A DNA stretch of 64,000 nt, from NCBI GenBank assembly GCA_029202485.1, contig CP119313.1:4030001-4094000 (forward strand), given 5' to 3'. Position 1 is the first letter of the stretch. Each line of letters starts with the position of its first letter. Origin of the DNA: Candidatus Pedobacter colombiensis. Its GTDB lineage: Bacteria; Bacteroidota; Bacteroidia; Sphingobacteriales; Sphingobacteriaceae. Position numbers and translations under genes: made by a program. The notes below the pieces were generated by a model that saw only the letters and a program-made list of their open reading frames with translations, made no database searches and was not told the origin of the DNA. Shown piece by piece: positions 26,372 through 37,300 of the stretch.

Positions 26372-28264
26372 TTAATAACCAAAATTCTGAACTATAGCAC
26401 CCCTGTGTTCGGAAATCACACGATCTGAGTAAGGGAGTAATTCTTTACTATTCGCCTTAAATTTACAAACGTATCCGGTATTAGGATCGTTCAGAAATGT
26501 TGAGGTCAGCACACCTGAGGCATCATAAGAACCTGCCTCCTGGCGCCAATACTTTCTGTCCGGATGACTTGATGGGGCCGTAGTAACCGAGGTTGGTGTA
26601 AAATAAACCACATTGGGTACGCCACCATAAAGACTTATAGAAGCAGCTTCAGTGTTAAGATTTCCGTTCGTAAACGTTGTTTTATTAGAATAGATATATT
26701 CAGGTGCATTATTGTAAGGATTATTTGCCGTAGGGGCTTTGGAAGCAAATTGAGCAATCTTTGCTCTTGTTTCTGCTATTTTGCTTGCCAGCATATTCCA
26801 CCTGATCAGGTCGTACTTCCTGATGCCCTCCCCGCCAAATTCCAGCAAACGTTCCTTCACGATCGCTTCAAAAAATCCAGTTTTATCGCTTGGTGTTACT
26901 GGAATTGCATTGGTACCATAGGCCCTCTTTTGTACCTGTTGCAAGGCTTCCATTGGCGTGATATTGCCACTAAGTCCCAGTTCATTTCCTGCCTCCGCAT
27001 ACATCAACAATACGTCTGCATAGCGAATAAGTGGCCAGTTAACACCATAGGTCCCTGTTACTGTACCATTAAAGGCAGTCCAGGATTTTCTAAATTTGGC
27101 AATATTCATGTTGATCGCACTAATGGGGTCTTTACGATCAACTGCAAAACCGGTCGCTGCATCACCTATCACTTTGTAAGTAGACATGGTAACATCTCTT
27201 CTTACATCCTTCCCATTTTCAAATTCATAAAAATACGTCATGACTGCTATACTACGACCACCAGCACTACCCCAGGAAGGAGAATCTGAAAAATTAAGAC
27301 CAAAAGCACTGCCAATATTACTGTCATTTATCTGACCCCACATGGCTACCTCCAACATCAGTTCATGTTGATCATCATACCTGGCTGGTGAAGTGTGCAA
27401 TGTTTTGAAAATATTCTCGTACACAGGATTTAAAGCATGTTTTTTGGAGTCAATAATGTCTCTGCACTCTTCAAATGCAATTTGATAGTATTTTTGATAA
27501 TCAGGACGGCGCTCCATGATTCTGCTATCATTTCTAAGTGAATAACCGCCTCTGGCTAATGCAATTCTGGCTCTCAATGCTTTAATTGCTCCTTTGGTAA
27601 AACGAAAATCTACATAGTCTGGCAACTCATCACGCCATGGCACAAATTCGGCAGCGATCTTAAGATCATTAATGATATGGTCATAGGTACTGTCGCGGTC
27701 TGTATTTCCTAAATATTGAGTTTTCAAATCTGCGGCCGGCACAAAAGTACCGGGCACATCACCCCAATTTCTGATCAATTCGTAATAATATTGCGCTCTT
27801 AAAGCCAAGGCCTCACCATAATAACGTTTCAACTTGGCTTTATCAGCGGCTGAACCATTTTTATAAAGATTTGAGCCAGGTATGTATTTACAAGCAATAT
27901 TGGCCCGCTCTATACCATCATACATTTGTGTATAAACATTGTACATAGGGTTATTGGTCGGAATAACCCCATAATTAGCAACGGCATAATCTGCACCGCC
28001 GTCAAAACCTGAATTGCCACGGTACATGAAATCATCAGCACCCAGACCAAAATAAGCCGAAAGTTGATTACCATAAGCATTACTTCCAGCAAGCTTGGTA
28101 TAAATTCCTATAATTACACTGTTCGTATAATTTACATCTTCAAAGGTTTGCTCCAGATTTAATTTAGAAGGTGAGTTGTAATCGAGATATTTTTTACACG
28201 AGGACAAGGTTAGCGACAAGGTTGCTGCTAACAATATCAATATATTTTTAAAATTATTTTTCAT
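26372..28264 (-). CDS. SusD/RagB family outer-membrane lipoprotein (pectin locus)
   Basis: A 630-residue SusD-like protein with a lipobox in LAATLSLTLSSCKKYLDYNSPSK. The helical core includes RYYGEALALRAQYYYELIRNWGDVP and KGAIKALRARIALARGGYSL, and the C-terminal RLLEFGGEGIRKYDLIRWNML is highly typical. It should bind the oligosaccharide delivered to SusC. It begins 18 bases after the susC stop. It is longer than the SusD of the other locus (about 473 residues), as is common for SusD proteins that bind complex glycans. Confidence 0.92.
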   Translation of the reverse strand: MKNNFKNILILLAATLSLTLSSCKKYLDYNSPSKLNLEQTFEDVNYTNSVIIGIYTKLAGSNAYGNQLSAYFGLGADDFMYRGNSGFDGGADYAVANYGVIPTNNPMYNVYTQMYDGIERANIACKYIPGSNLYKNGSAADKAKLKRYYGEALALRAQYYYELIRNWGDVPGTFVPAADLKTQYLGNTDRDSTYDHIINDLKIAAEFVPWRDELPDYVDFRFTKGAIKALRARIALARGGYSLRNDSRIMERRPDYQKYYQIAFEECRDIIDSKKHALNPVYENIFKTLHTSPARYDDQHELMLEVAMWGQINDSNIGSAFGLNFSDSPSWGSAGGRSIAVMTYFYEFENGKDVRRDVTMSTYKVIGDAATGFAVDRKDPISAINMNIAKFRKSWTAFNGTVTGTYGVNWPLIRYADVLLMYAEAGNELGLSGNITPMEALQQVQKRAYGTNAIPVTPSDKTGFFEAIVKERLLEFGGEGIRKYDLIRWNMLASKIAETRAKIAQFASKAPTANNPYNNAPEYIYSNKTTFTNGNLNTEAASISLYGGVPNVVYFTPTSVTTAPSSHPDRKYWRQEAGSYDASGVLTSTFLNDPNTGYVCKFKANSKELLPYSDRVISEHRGAIVQNFGY

Positions 28265-28282
28265 GATCTAAACGATTTATTA

Positions 28283-31200
28283 TCAAAAAATAAGGTTGAT
28301 TCCAGCCAGGATATATCTATTTCTAGGATAAGCTGAGTAATCCACTCCAGGTGTCAGGGGATTATTTCTTCGCGTGTTTGCCTCAGGATCAAAACCACTA
28401 TATCTGGTAAAAGTGTGCAAGTTGTTAACTGTTGCAAATACCCTTAATTTTGAAATCGTCCTGATGCGTTGCATAATGCTCGCCGGCATAGAATAGCCTA
28501 AGGTTACATTAGAAATTCTTAGAAAGGAAGCGTCTTCAATAGCATCTGAATTGACCTGATATGAGCCTCGGGTAGGCATATAAATTTTAGCATTCTTATT
28601 TACCTCAGCAATTTGATCCCAATCAGTCATCAAAACTCCATTATCATCAAAGGACTTCCATCGGTCTTTAAATTTCGCAAGTAAGTTATTCCCATTCGCC
28701 TGATATGCCGAACTAAATTCTATAGTGTTTGCATTGTAGGTTTTGTTTCCATAAGAAAAGTTCACAAACACACTCATATCAAACCCCTTATAAGAAAACT
28801 GGTTGTTCCAGCCACCATAAAATAAAGGCTGAACATTACCCAAAACAGTTTTATCTTTTGTGGTAATGACAGAGTCTCCTCCTACAGTTGTCTTTTTAAA
28901 CTTAATTACACCAGGGTAAATACTTTGGCCAAGTATGGCTCCGGCATCAGCAACACCAGGCTTCAGAACCCATTTATTGCCCACAGGATTTGATTTGGCC
29001 CGGTCGAAATCATCAAGGGTATAGAACCCATCCGTCACATAACCATAGAACTGTCCCACAGGTTTTCCGACCTCTACATAGAAATCTTCTCCACTTTGTC
29101 CCCAGCCGGATGATACTGCATAACCTTTACTTCCATCCTGTAAAGAGAGTATCGTATTTTTATTCATTGAAATATTGAAGCTACTGTTATAAGTGAAGCT
29201 TTTACGATTTATAACAACTCCACTTAGCTGAACTTCAACACCTTTATTCCGGGTAGAACCGACATTTTTGTACTGCTGAATGTACCCTATAGACTGGGGC
29301 ACATTAGCCTGCAAAAGGAGGTCATTCGTGCGATTCACGTAAGCATCAACTGATGTGGTAAACCTCCCCTTAAACAAACTAAAATCGAGCCCAATATTTC
29401 TGGATATGGTGGTTTCCCATTTGAGATCTGCATTGGCTAAGTTTGCTGAATATAAACCTGCAGTTTGCGAATTGTCTGTTGCTGCATAACCCGCTGAGGT
29501 AGCACTGGTCGTAAAAATTGTTGCAAATAAACGATCACTACTTACCCTATTGTTTCCGGCAGTACCATAACTTGCCCTAAATTTAAGGTTATCAAGCCAG
29601 GACAGGTTAAGCTTTTTCATGAACTGTTCTTCGGACATTCTCCAGGCGAATTGAGCAGATGGGAAAGTTCCCCAACGATGCTCCGGACCAAATTTAGACG
29701 ATCCGTCCCGTCTTAACATGAGGTTTAGATTGTATTTACTTTTATAAGAGTACATCATCCGTCCAAAAAATGAGAATAAGCGATCACCACCTATATCCGT
29801 AGTTGGCGAAGGCTGAATTGCCCCTGCGGGAGGATTTGCCTGTTGAATATTTGCAAATGCCTGTTCGGCAGTAACTGCCGCAGGAAAATACTTAATGGTT
29901 TGATTAAATGATCTGGAATTATTTTGATTAATCTCCTGCCCCAGCAAAATATCTAAAGTATTATTTTTATTTATTCTGGGGTTAAAACTTAATGTATTGC
30001 TGTTACTAATATTCACCCCGTTATTTGTACTCAAACTGATATAGGGTTGACTTGCATATTGACTGGATGAATTTCTGCTGGATACAGAATAGTTTGCAAC
30101 TCCAGAAAAGTTATCATTTTTGGAGTCATTAACAGTATAACCGACCACACTTCTGATGGTTAATCGCTGTATAGGACTATACACAACCTGTCCACTTGTA
30201 ATCAGCGCATTTGAATAGGCATTCCTGACATCTGTTAATGCAGAGGTTAAAGGATTACTTAAATTGATGGTATTGTCAAAAATGGCATTAGGATCATATT
30301 CCTCAAAGCTGATGGTACCTTCATAGGGCTGGAAACGAACTGAATACTTCAGCCTGTTATTTGACGAACTCCCTGTATTTGAGGTACCTGCACCATCAAC
30401 TCTTTGCCTGCTATAACGCACATTTAATCCTAACCTTAGCTTACTTGAAATCTTGTTGTCAAAACGAAACGAAGCAAAAGTTCTTTTTAAACCCGAATTC
30501 AACATTACCCCCTGCTCACTTGTATTATTTAATGTAAAATTATAGGTTGTAGCATCCGTTCCACCGGTTAAATTCAGGATTTGTGTATTCGACAGCGCAT
30601 TTCTTCCAAAGATTTTATCCTGCCAGTTTACCATCGGAAAACTTTTGTAAATTTCCAGATCGGACCATTTTCCATAATTCCTATCGAAACCATTTAATGC
30701 GGCTGTATCTGTAATGGCAAACCCATTATAATGACGATGAGACAACTCATATTGATAATTGACAAAATCATAAGGTCTCAAAACCTTAAGTTCATTTACC
30801 AGATTCCTTGAACCTGCAAAAGCATCAAAAGAAATGATTGTACGGCCCTTCCTACCTGATTTAGTTGTAATCAACACCACACCGTTTGCACCCCTTGCCC
30901 CATAAATTGCAGTAGATGCTACATCTTTTAACACGTCTATGGTTTCTATTTCGTTCGGTGAAATAATTGACAATGCTCTTTCCAGTGGAACACCATCCAC
31001 AATGTACAAAGGTGCATTGTCTTGGGTAAGAGAAGTTCCGCCACGTACAACAATCTGAATATCCGAACCAGGAGCTCCCTCTGTAGCCTTCACAGAAACT
31101 CCTGCCAGTTTGCCTGCAAGGGCTTCAGCAGCAGTACCTACCGGAAAATCGGCAAGATCCTTGGCGCTCACACTTGATACTGCAGAAGCCAGCTTGTCCC

Positions 31201-31555
31201 TCGAAATCGATTTGCCATAACCTACATTAACCACAACTTCCTGCAAGGCATTGCTGGATGGAGACAACTGAACAGTAATTGAACTGCTCCCGTTTATGTT
31301 TACCTCTTTAGTTTCATAGCCAATATATTTAAAAACAAGAACCTGGGCACCGGTGGCTATGTTTAACTTAAAAACACCATTATTATCAGTCATCGTTGCG
31401 CTCTTAGTACCCTTCAAAGCAACACTTACCCCTACCATTGTTTGTTTGGTATCGTTATCCAGTACTTTTCCTGTGATCTGAAGCTTTGGGCTTTGTGCCT
31501 CACTATCGATGCAGAACAGCAGAAAAAGAAATTGTAGTAGTATAATTCTCTTCAT
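28283..31555 (-). CDS. SusC/RagA TonB-linked outer-membrane transporter (pectin locus)
   Basis: A 1090-residue protein: signal peptide (ends SEAQS), carboxypeptidase-regulatory-like domain (LQITGKVLDNDTKQTMVGVSVALKG), plug (VVNVGYGKSISRDKLASAVSSV; IDVLKDVASTAIYGARGANGV) and barrel ending NPLTPGVDYSAYPRNRYILAGINLIF. It lacks the STN domain found in the other SusC of this window. That fits regulation by the hybrid two-component protein upstream rather than by an ECF/FecR pair. It is the import channel for pectin oligosaccharides with the SusD encoded next. Confidence 0.93.
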   Translation of the reverse strand: MKRIILLQFLFLLFCIDSEAQSPKLQITGKVLDNDTKQTMVGVSVALKGTKSATMTDNNGVFKLNIATGAQVLVFKYIGYETKEVNINGSSSITVQLSPSSNALQEVVVNVGYGKSISRDKLASAVSSVSAKDLADFPVGTAAEALAGKLAGVSVKATEGAPGSDIQIVVRGGTSLTQDNAPLYIVDGVPLERALSIISPNEIETIDVLKDVASTAIYGARGANGVVLITTKSGRKGRTIISFDAFAGSRNLVNELKVLRPYDFVNYQYELSHRHYNGFAITDTAALNGFDRNYGKWSDLEIYKSFPMVNWQDKIFGRNALSNTQILNLTGGTDATTYNFTLNNTSEQGVMLNSGLKRTFASFRFDNKISSKLRLGLNVRYSRQRVDGAGTSNTGSSSNNRLKYSVRFQPYEGTISFEEYDPNAIFDNTINLSNPLTSALTDVRNAYSNALITSGQVVYSPIQRLTIRSVVGYTVNDSKNDNFSGVANYSVSSRNSSSQYASQPYISLSTNNGVNISNSNTLSFNPRINKNNTLDILLGQEINQNNSRSFNQTIKYFPAAVTAEQAFANIQQANPPAGAIQPSPTTDIGGDRLFSFFGRMMYSYKSKYNLNLMLRRDGSSKFGPEHRWGTFPSAQFAWRMSEEQFMKKLNLSWLDNLKFRASYGTAGNNRVSSDRLFATIFTTSATSAGYAATDNSQTAGLYSANLANADLKWETTISRNIGLDFSLFKGRFTTSVDAYVNRTNDLLLQANVPQSIGYIQQYKNVGSTRNKGVEVQLSGVVINRKSFTYNSSFNISMNKNTILSLQDGSKGYAVSSGWGQSGEDFYVEVGKPVGQFYGYVTDGFYTLDDFDRAKSNPVGNKWVLKPGVADAGAILGQSIYPGVIKFKKTTVGGDSVITTKDKTVLGNVQPLFYGGWNNQFSYKGFDMSVFVNFSYGNKTYNANTIEFSSAYQANGNNLLAKFKDRWKSFDDNGVLMTDWDQIAEVNKNAKIYMPTRGSYQVNSDAIEDASFLRISNVTLGYSMPASIMQRIRTISKLRVFATVNNLHTFTRYSGFDPEANTRRNNPLTPGVDYSAYPRNRYILAGINLIF

Positions 31556-31616
31556 ATTTGGTTTATTTGATTAATGATTTGTCTTTTAATAGTGTGTCTA
31601 CCCTATTTATCTGTAC

Positions 31617-32405
31617 TCAATTCCTTTTCAGATAACTGTTCAATGGGCAGTCTTTTATTTCCCGTAATCCTTCAATCACGCATTTGGCATTCAGTTCTGC
31701 GCCTTTCAGATTCGTATGTGTGCCATCAACCGGGAAAAATGACTTCACCTCTTTAGCCCCCATATCCACCCAATGTTTTGCCACAATTTTATTCAGATTG
31801 ATAAAATAAGCACCTTCCTTTTTAGCAACGGATTCTGCCCATTCCGGGTATTCAGCTTCCTTTACCACCTGGCCATTTTCCCATTTATTGCGTGGCACAA
31901 GCGAGCAAATCACAGGAATGGCTCCTTTTTGCTTTGCTTCTTTTACAAATTTGCTAAGGTACCAGCCATAGGTATGTACAATCTCTTTCTGATGCGTCCG
32001 TATGCTCATAATCTCTTTAGTCTCAGCTCCAACACCCAGCAAAGACCCCTTCTGTCTGGTGCTATCCTCTACGCCAGCATGATCATTATGCCCAAATTGC
32101 ATGATTACAAAATCGCCCTTTTTCAACCTGACTAAAATGTTATCCCATCGGCCGTCCAAAATAAAAGTCCGGGTACTTGTTCCTGCTTTGGCATGGTTAC
32201 GGATTGCCAACCTGTTAGAATCCAGATATGGATACAGCAGACTTCCCCATCCCCAATACTCATTTCTTCCATTACCATCACTATTTTGCACAGTTGAATC
32301 ACCAATGATGTAAAGTACAGGTCTCTCTGCCGGTTTAAACGCAGTTATAGCTAGAAGTAAAAACGCAAAACAAATGCATCCTTTAAAAACTTTAGTTGTG
32401 CTCAT
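31617..32405 (-). CDS. CE12-like rhamnogalacturonan acetylesterase (SGNH/GDSL hydrolase)
   Basis: A 262-residue exported SGNH hydrolase. Block I is LYIIGDSTVQNSDGNGRNEYWGWGS with the catalytic Ser, block III is MQFGHNDHAG with the oxyanion Asn, and block V is VDGTHTNLKGAE with the catalytic Asp/His pair. The sequence around these blocks matches rhamnogalacturonan acetylesterases (RhgT-like), which remove acetyl groups from the rhamnogalacturonan I backbone. It lies between the GH28 gene and susC in the same direction. This is the most specific indication that the locus handles rhamnogalacturonan as well as homogalacturonan. Confidence 0.9.
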   Translation of the reverse strand: MSTTKVFKGCICFAFLLLAITAFKPAERPVLYIIGDSTVQNSDGNGRNEYWGWGSLLYPYLDSNRLAIRNHAKAGTSTRTFILDGRWDNILVRLKKGDFVIMQFGHNDHAGVEDSTRQKGSLLGVGAETKEIMSIRTHQKEIVHTYGWYLSKFVKEAKQKGAIPVICSLVPRNKWENGQVVKEAEYPEWAESVAKKEGAYFINLNKIVAKHWVDMGAKEVKSFFPVDGTHTNLKGAELNAKCVIEGLREIKDCPLNSYLKRN

Positions 32406-32452
32406 ATTTATATTTATTTATATTGAAAATCTTTATCATGATGTTCAGCCTC

Positions 32453-34099
32453 CTATTTTTTAAAGGATATTTCATTGGCTCCGTGCATAAACACGGCTTT
32501 AATTGCTTCTTTTGCCAGACCTGAGTTTTTGATCTGAATGTTGCTTGCAGAATCTCCATTAATATCAAATAAAACTCCAGCACCCGGATTAAACTTAACG
32601 CCATCCAGGCTGATATTTTTGCTACTTTCTACGTAAACCAAAGGCATTTTTTCTTTAGTCAGGATCACCGAATTTGTGATTTCAATATCGCTTGCATCTT
32701 TAATTTCTATGGCTTTACGGGCATTCAGAAATAGGTTTTGCATTTTAATATTTCTCACTGCCATTTCAGGAAGACCGCGGATAAAAACGCCAATATTGGC
32801 ACCGTTGCAAATGACATTATCAATAAATATATCTCTAAACTGAGGGGTTTCAATACTAACTTTTGGAACTTCCTGCTTCTGATTGGCTTCTGGTGGCTTG
32901 GTCCAGTAATACATATCGAAAAATATGGCTTCGTCTACGATATTAACCATGTTGAGATTCCTGATGTAGATTTTTTCTACGATACCACCACGCCCTCGGG
33001 TAGTTTTAAAACGGATGCCTTTGTCAGTTCCCATGAATGAGCAATCGGAAATAAATATATTTCTGGCTCCCCCAGACATTTCACTACCTACCACAAATCC
33101 ACCGTGTCCGGCATATACTTTATTGTTGCGAATAATTACATTTTCAGTAGGTATATTTCTTTTTCTTCCCTCTTCATCTTTACCTGATTTGATACAGATT
33201 GCATCATCCCCAACATCAAATACAGAACCTTCGATCAATACATTTTTACAAGACTCCACATCCACTCCATCTCCATTCTGTGCATAATCAGGATTTTTCA
33301 CTACGATATTCCTTAAAGTGAGATCAGTACATAGCAATGGGTGTATATTCCAGGCTGGCGAGTTCTGAAAAGTTACTCCCTCCAAAAGCACTTTACTGCA
33401 ATTGGTAAATACGATGAGATTGGGTCTCAGATAATCTTTAATGTCTTCGAAATCGGATAGCCTTTTTCCTGCTTCCAATACAACAGAACGTTTCTCCAGA
33501 TCGGCCTTTTTTGTTTTTTCGCTGGGAAACCATTTTTTTCCATCTCCACTAATTAAGCCTCCTGATCCTATTTTCTTTTTCCATTCTCCTTCCGTGAGTT
33601 TATCTCTTCCTACCATTCTCCAGGCGTCACCATTTCCATCAATTGTACCAGCTCCTGTTATGGCTACATTTTCCAGGTTGATTCCCATAATTGGTGATTG
33701 GTTTCGCGCTGAAGGTTTACCTTCATAGTTCCCGGCTATAATTTGGTATTGATTAAAATCACTGGAAAATTGCAACAAGGCATTCTTTTCCAAATGCAGG
33801 TTTACATTGCTTTTTAATTCAACAGGCCCGGTAAGCCAATAACCAGATGGAATTAAAACCACTCCACCACCTTTATTGCTACAGGTAACAATTGCCTGAT
33901 TGATACTTTTGGTATTTAAAGTATAACCATCGGCAATTGCGCCAAACTTGACAATGTTAAAAGTATCGGTTTTGAAAACGGGCCGTTTGATTTTTGGAAG
34001 GTTATCCCAAGAGTTCACCTTTGTTTGTGCGATTGCACTTAATGTGCAGGCGTTAAACAAAACGACAGTGAACAAAAATTGTAAGCTGATTAATTTCAT
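32453..34099 (-). CDS. GH28 polygalacturonase-family glycoside hydrolase (first copy)
   Basis: About 548 residues, longer than the second GH28. A signal peptide ends LSAIAQ and the entry strand is FNIVKFGAIADGYTLNTKSI. Catalytic motifs are NGDGVDVES, VGDDAICIKSG, GHGGFVVGSE and IRFKTTRGRGG. The extra length lies in an insertion around DGNGDAWRMVGRDKLTEGEWKK and a long C-terminal beta-helix extension, features of exo-acting or rhamnogalacturonan-directed members. The two copies are clearly not a recent duplication. I chose the ATG at 34099 for the signal peptide. It is the first enzyme gene downstream of the hybrid regulator. Confidence 0.92.
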   Translation of the reverse strand: MKLISLQFLFTVVLFNACTLSAIAQTKVNSWDNLPKIKRPVFKTDTFNIVKFGAIADGYTLNTKSINQAIVTCSNKGGGVVLIPSGYWLTGPVELKSNVNLHLEKNALLQFSSDFNQYQIIAGNYEGKPSARNQSPIMGINLENVAITGAGTIDGNGDAWRMVGRDKLTEGEWKKKIGSGGLISGDGKKWFPSEKTKKADLEKRSVVLEAGKRLSDFEDIKDYLRPNLIVFTNCSKVLLEGVTFQNSPAWNIHPLLCTDLTLRNIVVKNPDYAQNGDGVDVESCKNVLIEGSVFDVGDDAICIKSGKDEEGRKRNIPTENVIIRNNKVYAGHGGFVVGSEMSGGARNIFISDCSFMGTDKGIRFKTTRGRGGIVEKIYIRNLNMVNIVDEAIFFDMYYWTKPPEANQKQEVPKVSIETPQFRDIFIDNVICNGANIGVFIRGLPEMAVRNIKMQNLFLNARKAIEIKDASDIEITNSVILTKEKMPLVYVESSKNISLDGVKFNPGAGVLFDINGDSASNIQIKNSGLAKEAIKAVFMHGANEISFKK

Positions 34100-34238
34100 T
34101 CTGTTATTTAGTTTCTTTTCATTAACCAAATACACAATTCATCATGTTATTTCAGTATTGTTTACGAGCCTTTATCTAAAGAGCAGCAGCCCGGTCAGGA
34201 AACATTCGAATGGTTTAGTATTTGGTTATTCGTTAAAA

Positions 34239-34246
34239 CAAACCTA
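34239..34246 (-). promoter_or_regulatory. Candidate -7 box (TAGGTTTG) of the pectin operon
   Basis: TAGGTTTG on the minus strand matches TAnnTTTG. It lies in the 214-base gap between the regulator stop and the first GH28 start, the place where regulator-dependent transcription of the locus should begin. No good -33 TTG is found at the normal distance, as expected for an activator-dependent promoter. Confidence 0.35.
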
Positions 34247-34313
34247 GAGAACCCACATCATTCGGGGGAGTAAAAATTGACTAAATAGGAGTAAATTTTG
34301 TTTTTTGGCGCAA

Positions 34314-37300
34314 TTAGGCATTAATACCTGATTTTAAGCCAATTTTAACCGTCTTATTTATATTTTTATTGCCTTTCAAATATTCAGACGGAGAAATTCC
34401 ATAGTCCTCTTTAAAGCATCTACTGAAATATTTAGCGTTATTGAAGCCAACAGCATAAGCGATTTCTGAGATGTTATGTTCACCAGTATCTAAAAGTTGT
34501 TTTGCTCTTTTAAGTCGCATCTGACGGACAAATTCTATTGGAGCCATATTGGTCAGACTTTTAAACTTCTTATAGAATGTGGTTCTCCCCATTCCTATCG
34601 ATTCTGCAACAAGCTCTATACTAAAATCAGGATCAATCATACCCTTTTCTACAATTTCTATAATATCCTTTAAGAATACCTCATCCTTTGAAGTGATGAA
34701 AATTTCACCCGGACTCAATTCAATTGTTTTTTTATTAGCCAGTAAAGATTCAAAGATCTTTTGACGTTGCTTTAACAGGTTCTCTATTGAAGCCAATATA
34801 AATGCCGTTTGAAAGGGTTTAGTGATATAATAATCGGCACCGTACCTAAGGCCTTCTATTTGGTTTTCAACAGAAGATTTTGCCGTTAGTAATATCACTG
34901 GAATATGGCTAGTGCTTTCATTAATCTTTAAATGGTCAAGCATTTGTATACCGTCCATCACTGGCATCATCACATCACTCAATATGAGATCCGGAATCAA
35001 TTTCAAGGCCATATTCAAACCCTGCTGACCATCACTGGCTTCCAGGACCTGGTAAAACTCGTTCAACTGATCCGCCAGAAACTTCCTCAGCTCGCCATTA
35101 TCATCAACAACCAGCACTACCGGACGGTTTACATCGCCCTGATTTACGGAATGGCTAATTACTGGTCCTGCTGTCATTGGTTTAAGGAAGGACGTTTTTA
35201 TATGATCAGAAATGCCATCAACGATATTTTCTCCGTTCTTAAAGTGTTCCTTTCCTGATTTAAGCGTCACCATAACACTTAGACCCCGATCAGGATTATT
35301 ATAAGCTTCAATTCTACCATGGTGAAGGCCAACGATCTCTTTACAAATTGCCAGACCAATACCTGTACCCTCCAGATTATTACCCGGATCTTTGTCCAGT
35401 TCATAGTAAAGTTCAAAGATATCCTTGAGTTTATCATTTGGAACGCCAGGCCCCTGGTCCATAATTTGGAGCGTAAAAAGACATTGAACAGGGTCATGAT
35501 CAATTTCAATCTTTACTTCCGTATTTTTAGCTGTAAATTTGAGCGCATTTGCCAATAGGTTATAAATTACAATATCAATTTTTTCAGTATCAACCCAGGC
35601 ATATAATTCCTTAAACTTTGCGTTTACCAGTAACTCAACTTGCTTTTCTCTTGCTAATTCTGAAAAATAACCCACAATATGATTGACTAAGCCAATGATA
35701 TCTGTATAGCTTACTTTCAGGTTCATCTTCCCGCTTTGCGTTTTTCTAAAATACAACAACTGATTAATGAAACGCACCATACGGTTCGCATTACGCTTAA
35801 CCACATGGATGTATTCCTGTCCTTTTACAGATAAATTCTCCTGCTGAGAAATCTCTTCAATTGGATTCACAATCAAGGCTAAAGGTGTTCTAAGCTCATG
35901 AGAAATATTGGTAAAGAAGTTCAGTTTAAGTTCCGTAAGGCGCTGTTCTAATGCAATCTTGTTACGCAAGCTGATCACTGTAAATGTGATTCTGCGCGCT
36001 ACTCCTATTAAAATCCCGAATAAAACTACGTACAAAATATAAGCCCATACCGTTCGCCATGGTGGCGGAGCAATATTTATTGCGAGGGTTTTAACAGGTA
36101 TACTTTTGTACAGATCAGAATTGGTGCTTTTTACTTCAAACATGTAATTCCCCGGAGGCAAATTAGTGTATGTGGCCCTATGCTGTTTTTTAACACTTTG
36201 CCATTCCGTATCAAATCCGTTTAAGCGGTAAGCGTATTCCGGTTTATTACTGGAACGATAATCCAGCACGGTAAAATCAATACTGATGATATTCTCATTG
36301 TATTTCAGGTCAATTGCCTTAACCTCATTAATATCAATATTTAAATTGGGTCTCTTTTCATTTGGACTGATTTCCTTATTATTAATCTGAAAATTGGTTA
36401 GGGCCATTTTTGCGCTAATCTTCTGATCAGTAACAGCAGCAGGATTAAAGGTAATGTACCCATTGATGCAACCAAAAAACAAGTCACCATTAGGGAGTTT
36501 TAAACCGGCAGCTTCCGACAGTCCGGTTGCCGGAAGACCATCATAAGAGTCATAGTTTCTGAACCGTTGATGCTCAGGGTTTAATCTGGAAATACCATTT
36601 TCCGTTCCAAGCCATAGGTCATGGGCATTGTCTTCCACAATACTCAATACATAATCGCTCGGCAGTCCGCTTTCTTTGGTAAAAACCTTAACCTTCAAAC
36701 CTCTGTCTGACAAAGCAATAACCTTATTCAACCCTCCACCTGAGGTGGCCAGCCATATCCTGTTTTTAGTGTCTCTGTAAATGTACTGAACATCATTGTT
36801 ACCTAGACTTTCGTGATCGCCAGGTATTTTACCGTATGTTCTAAAAATATAATCATTTGTCTTTTTACCATCGGGATTAAAAATTACCAGACCATTGGTT
36901 GTGGCTAACAAGATATGTCCTGCTTTATCCTCTGCCAAATGTCTGACTTTCAAGGAACCGGATGGGTAGTTTTTAAATGAATTGAAACCATTTACAAAGT
37001 GGACTCTTTCTCCTGCATCACGGATCAGGTTAATTCCGTGCTCATACGTAGCTACCCATATTCTTCCTGCTTTATCTTCCAACAGAGCATAAATCAAATC
37101 ACTGCTCAGGCTATTGATATCTTTTTTATCAGCACGGTAATGTGTAAGCTTATATTTAAGTGCAGCCTTATCTGTTGGCACTGCCCTAAATAGTCCATTA
37201 CCTTTAGTTCCCAGCCACATTACACCATTGCGGTCCTCTAAAAAGGTATATATTAAACCAAATCCACCAGAGGGTGCATTGATGAAAATATTTTTTAATT

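Noticed and set aside
26750..27289. 179-codon plus-strand frame inside the second susD gene
   Set aside because: The SusD reading frame is continuous and motif-rich here; the antisense product is cysteine- and histidine-rich without recognisable domains.
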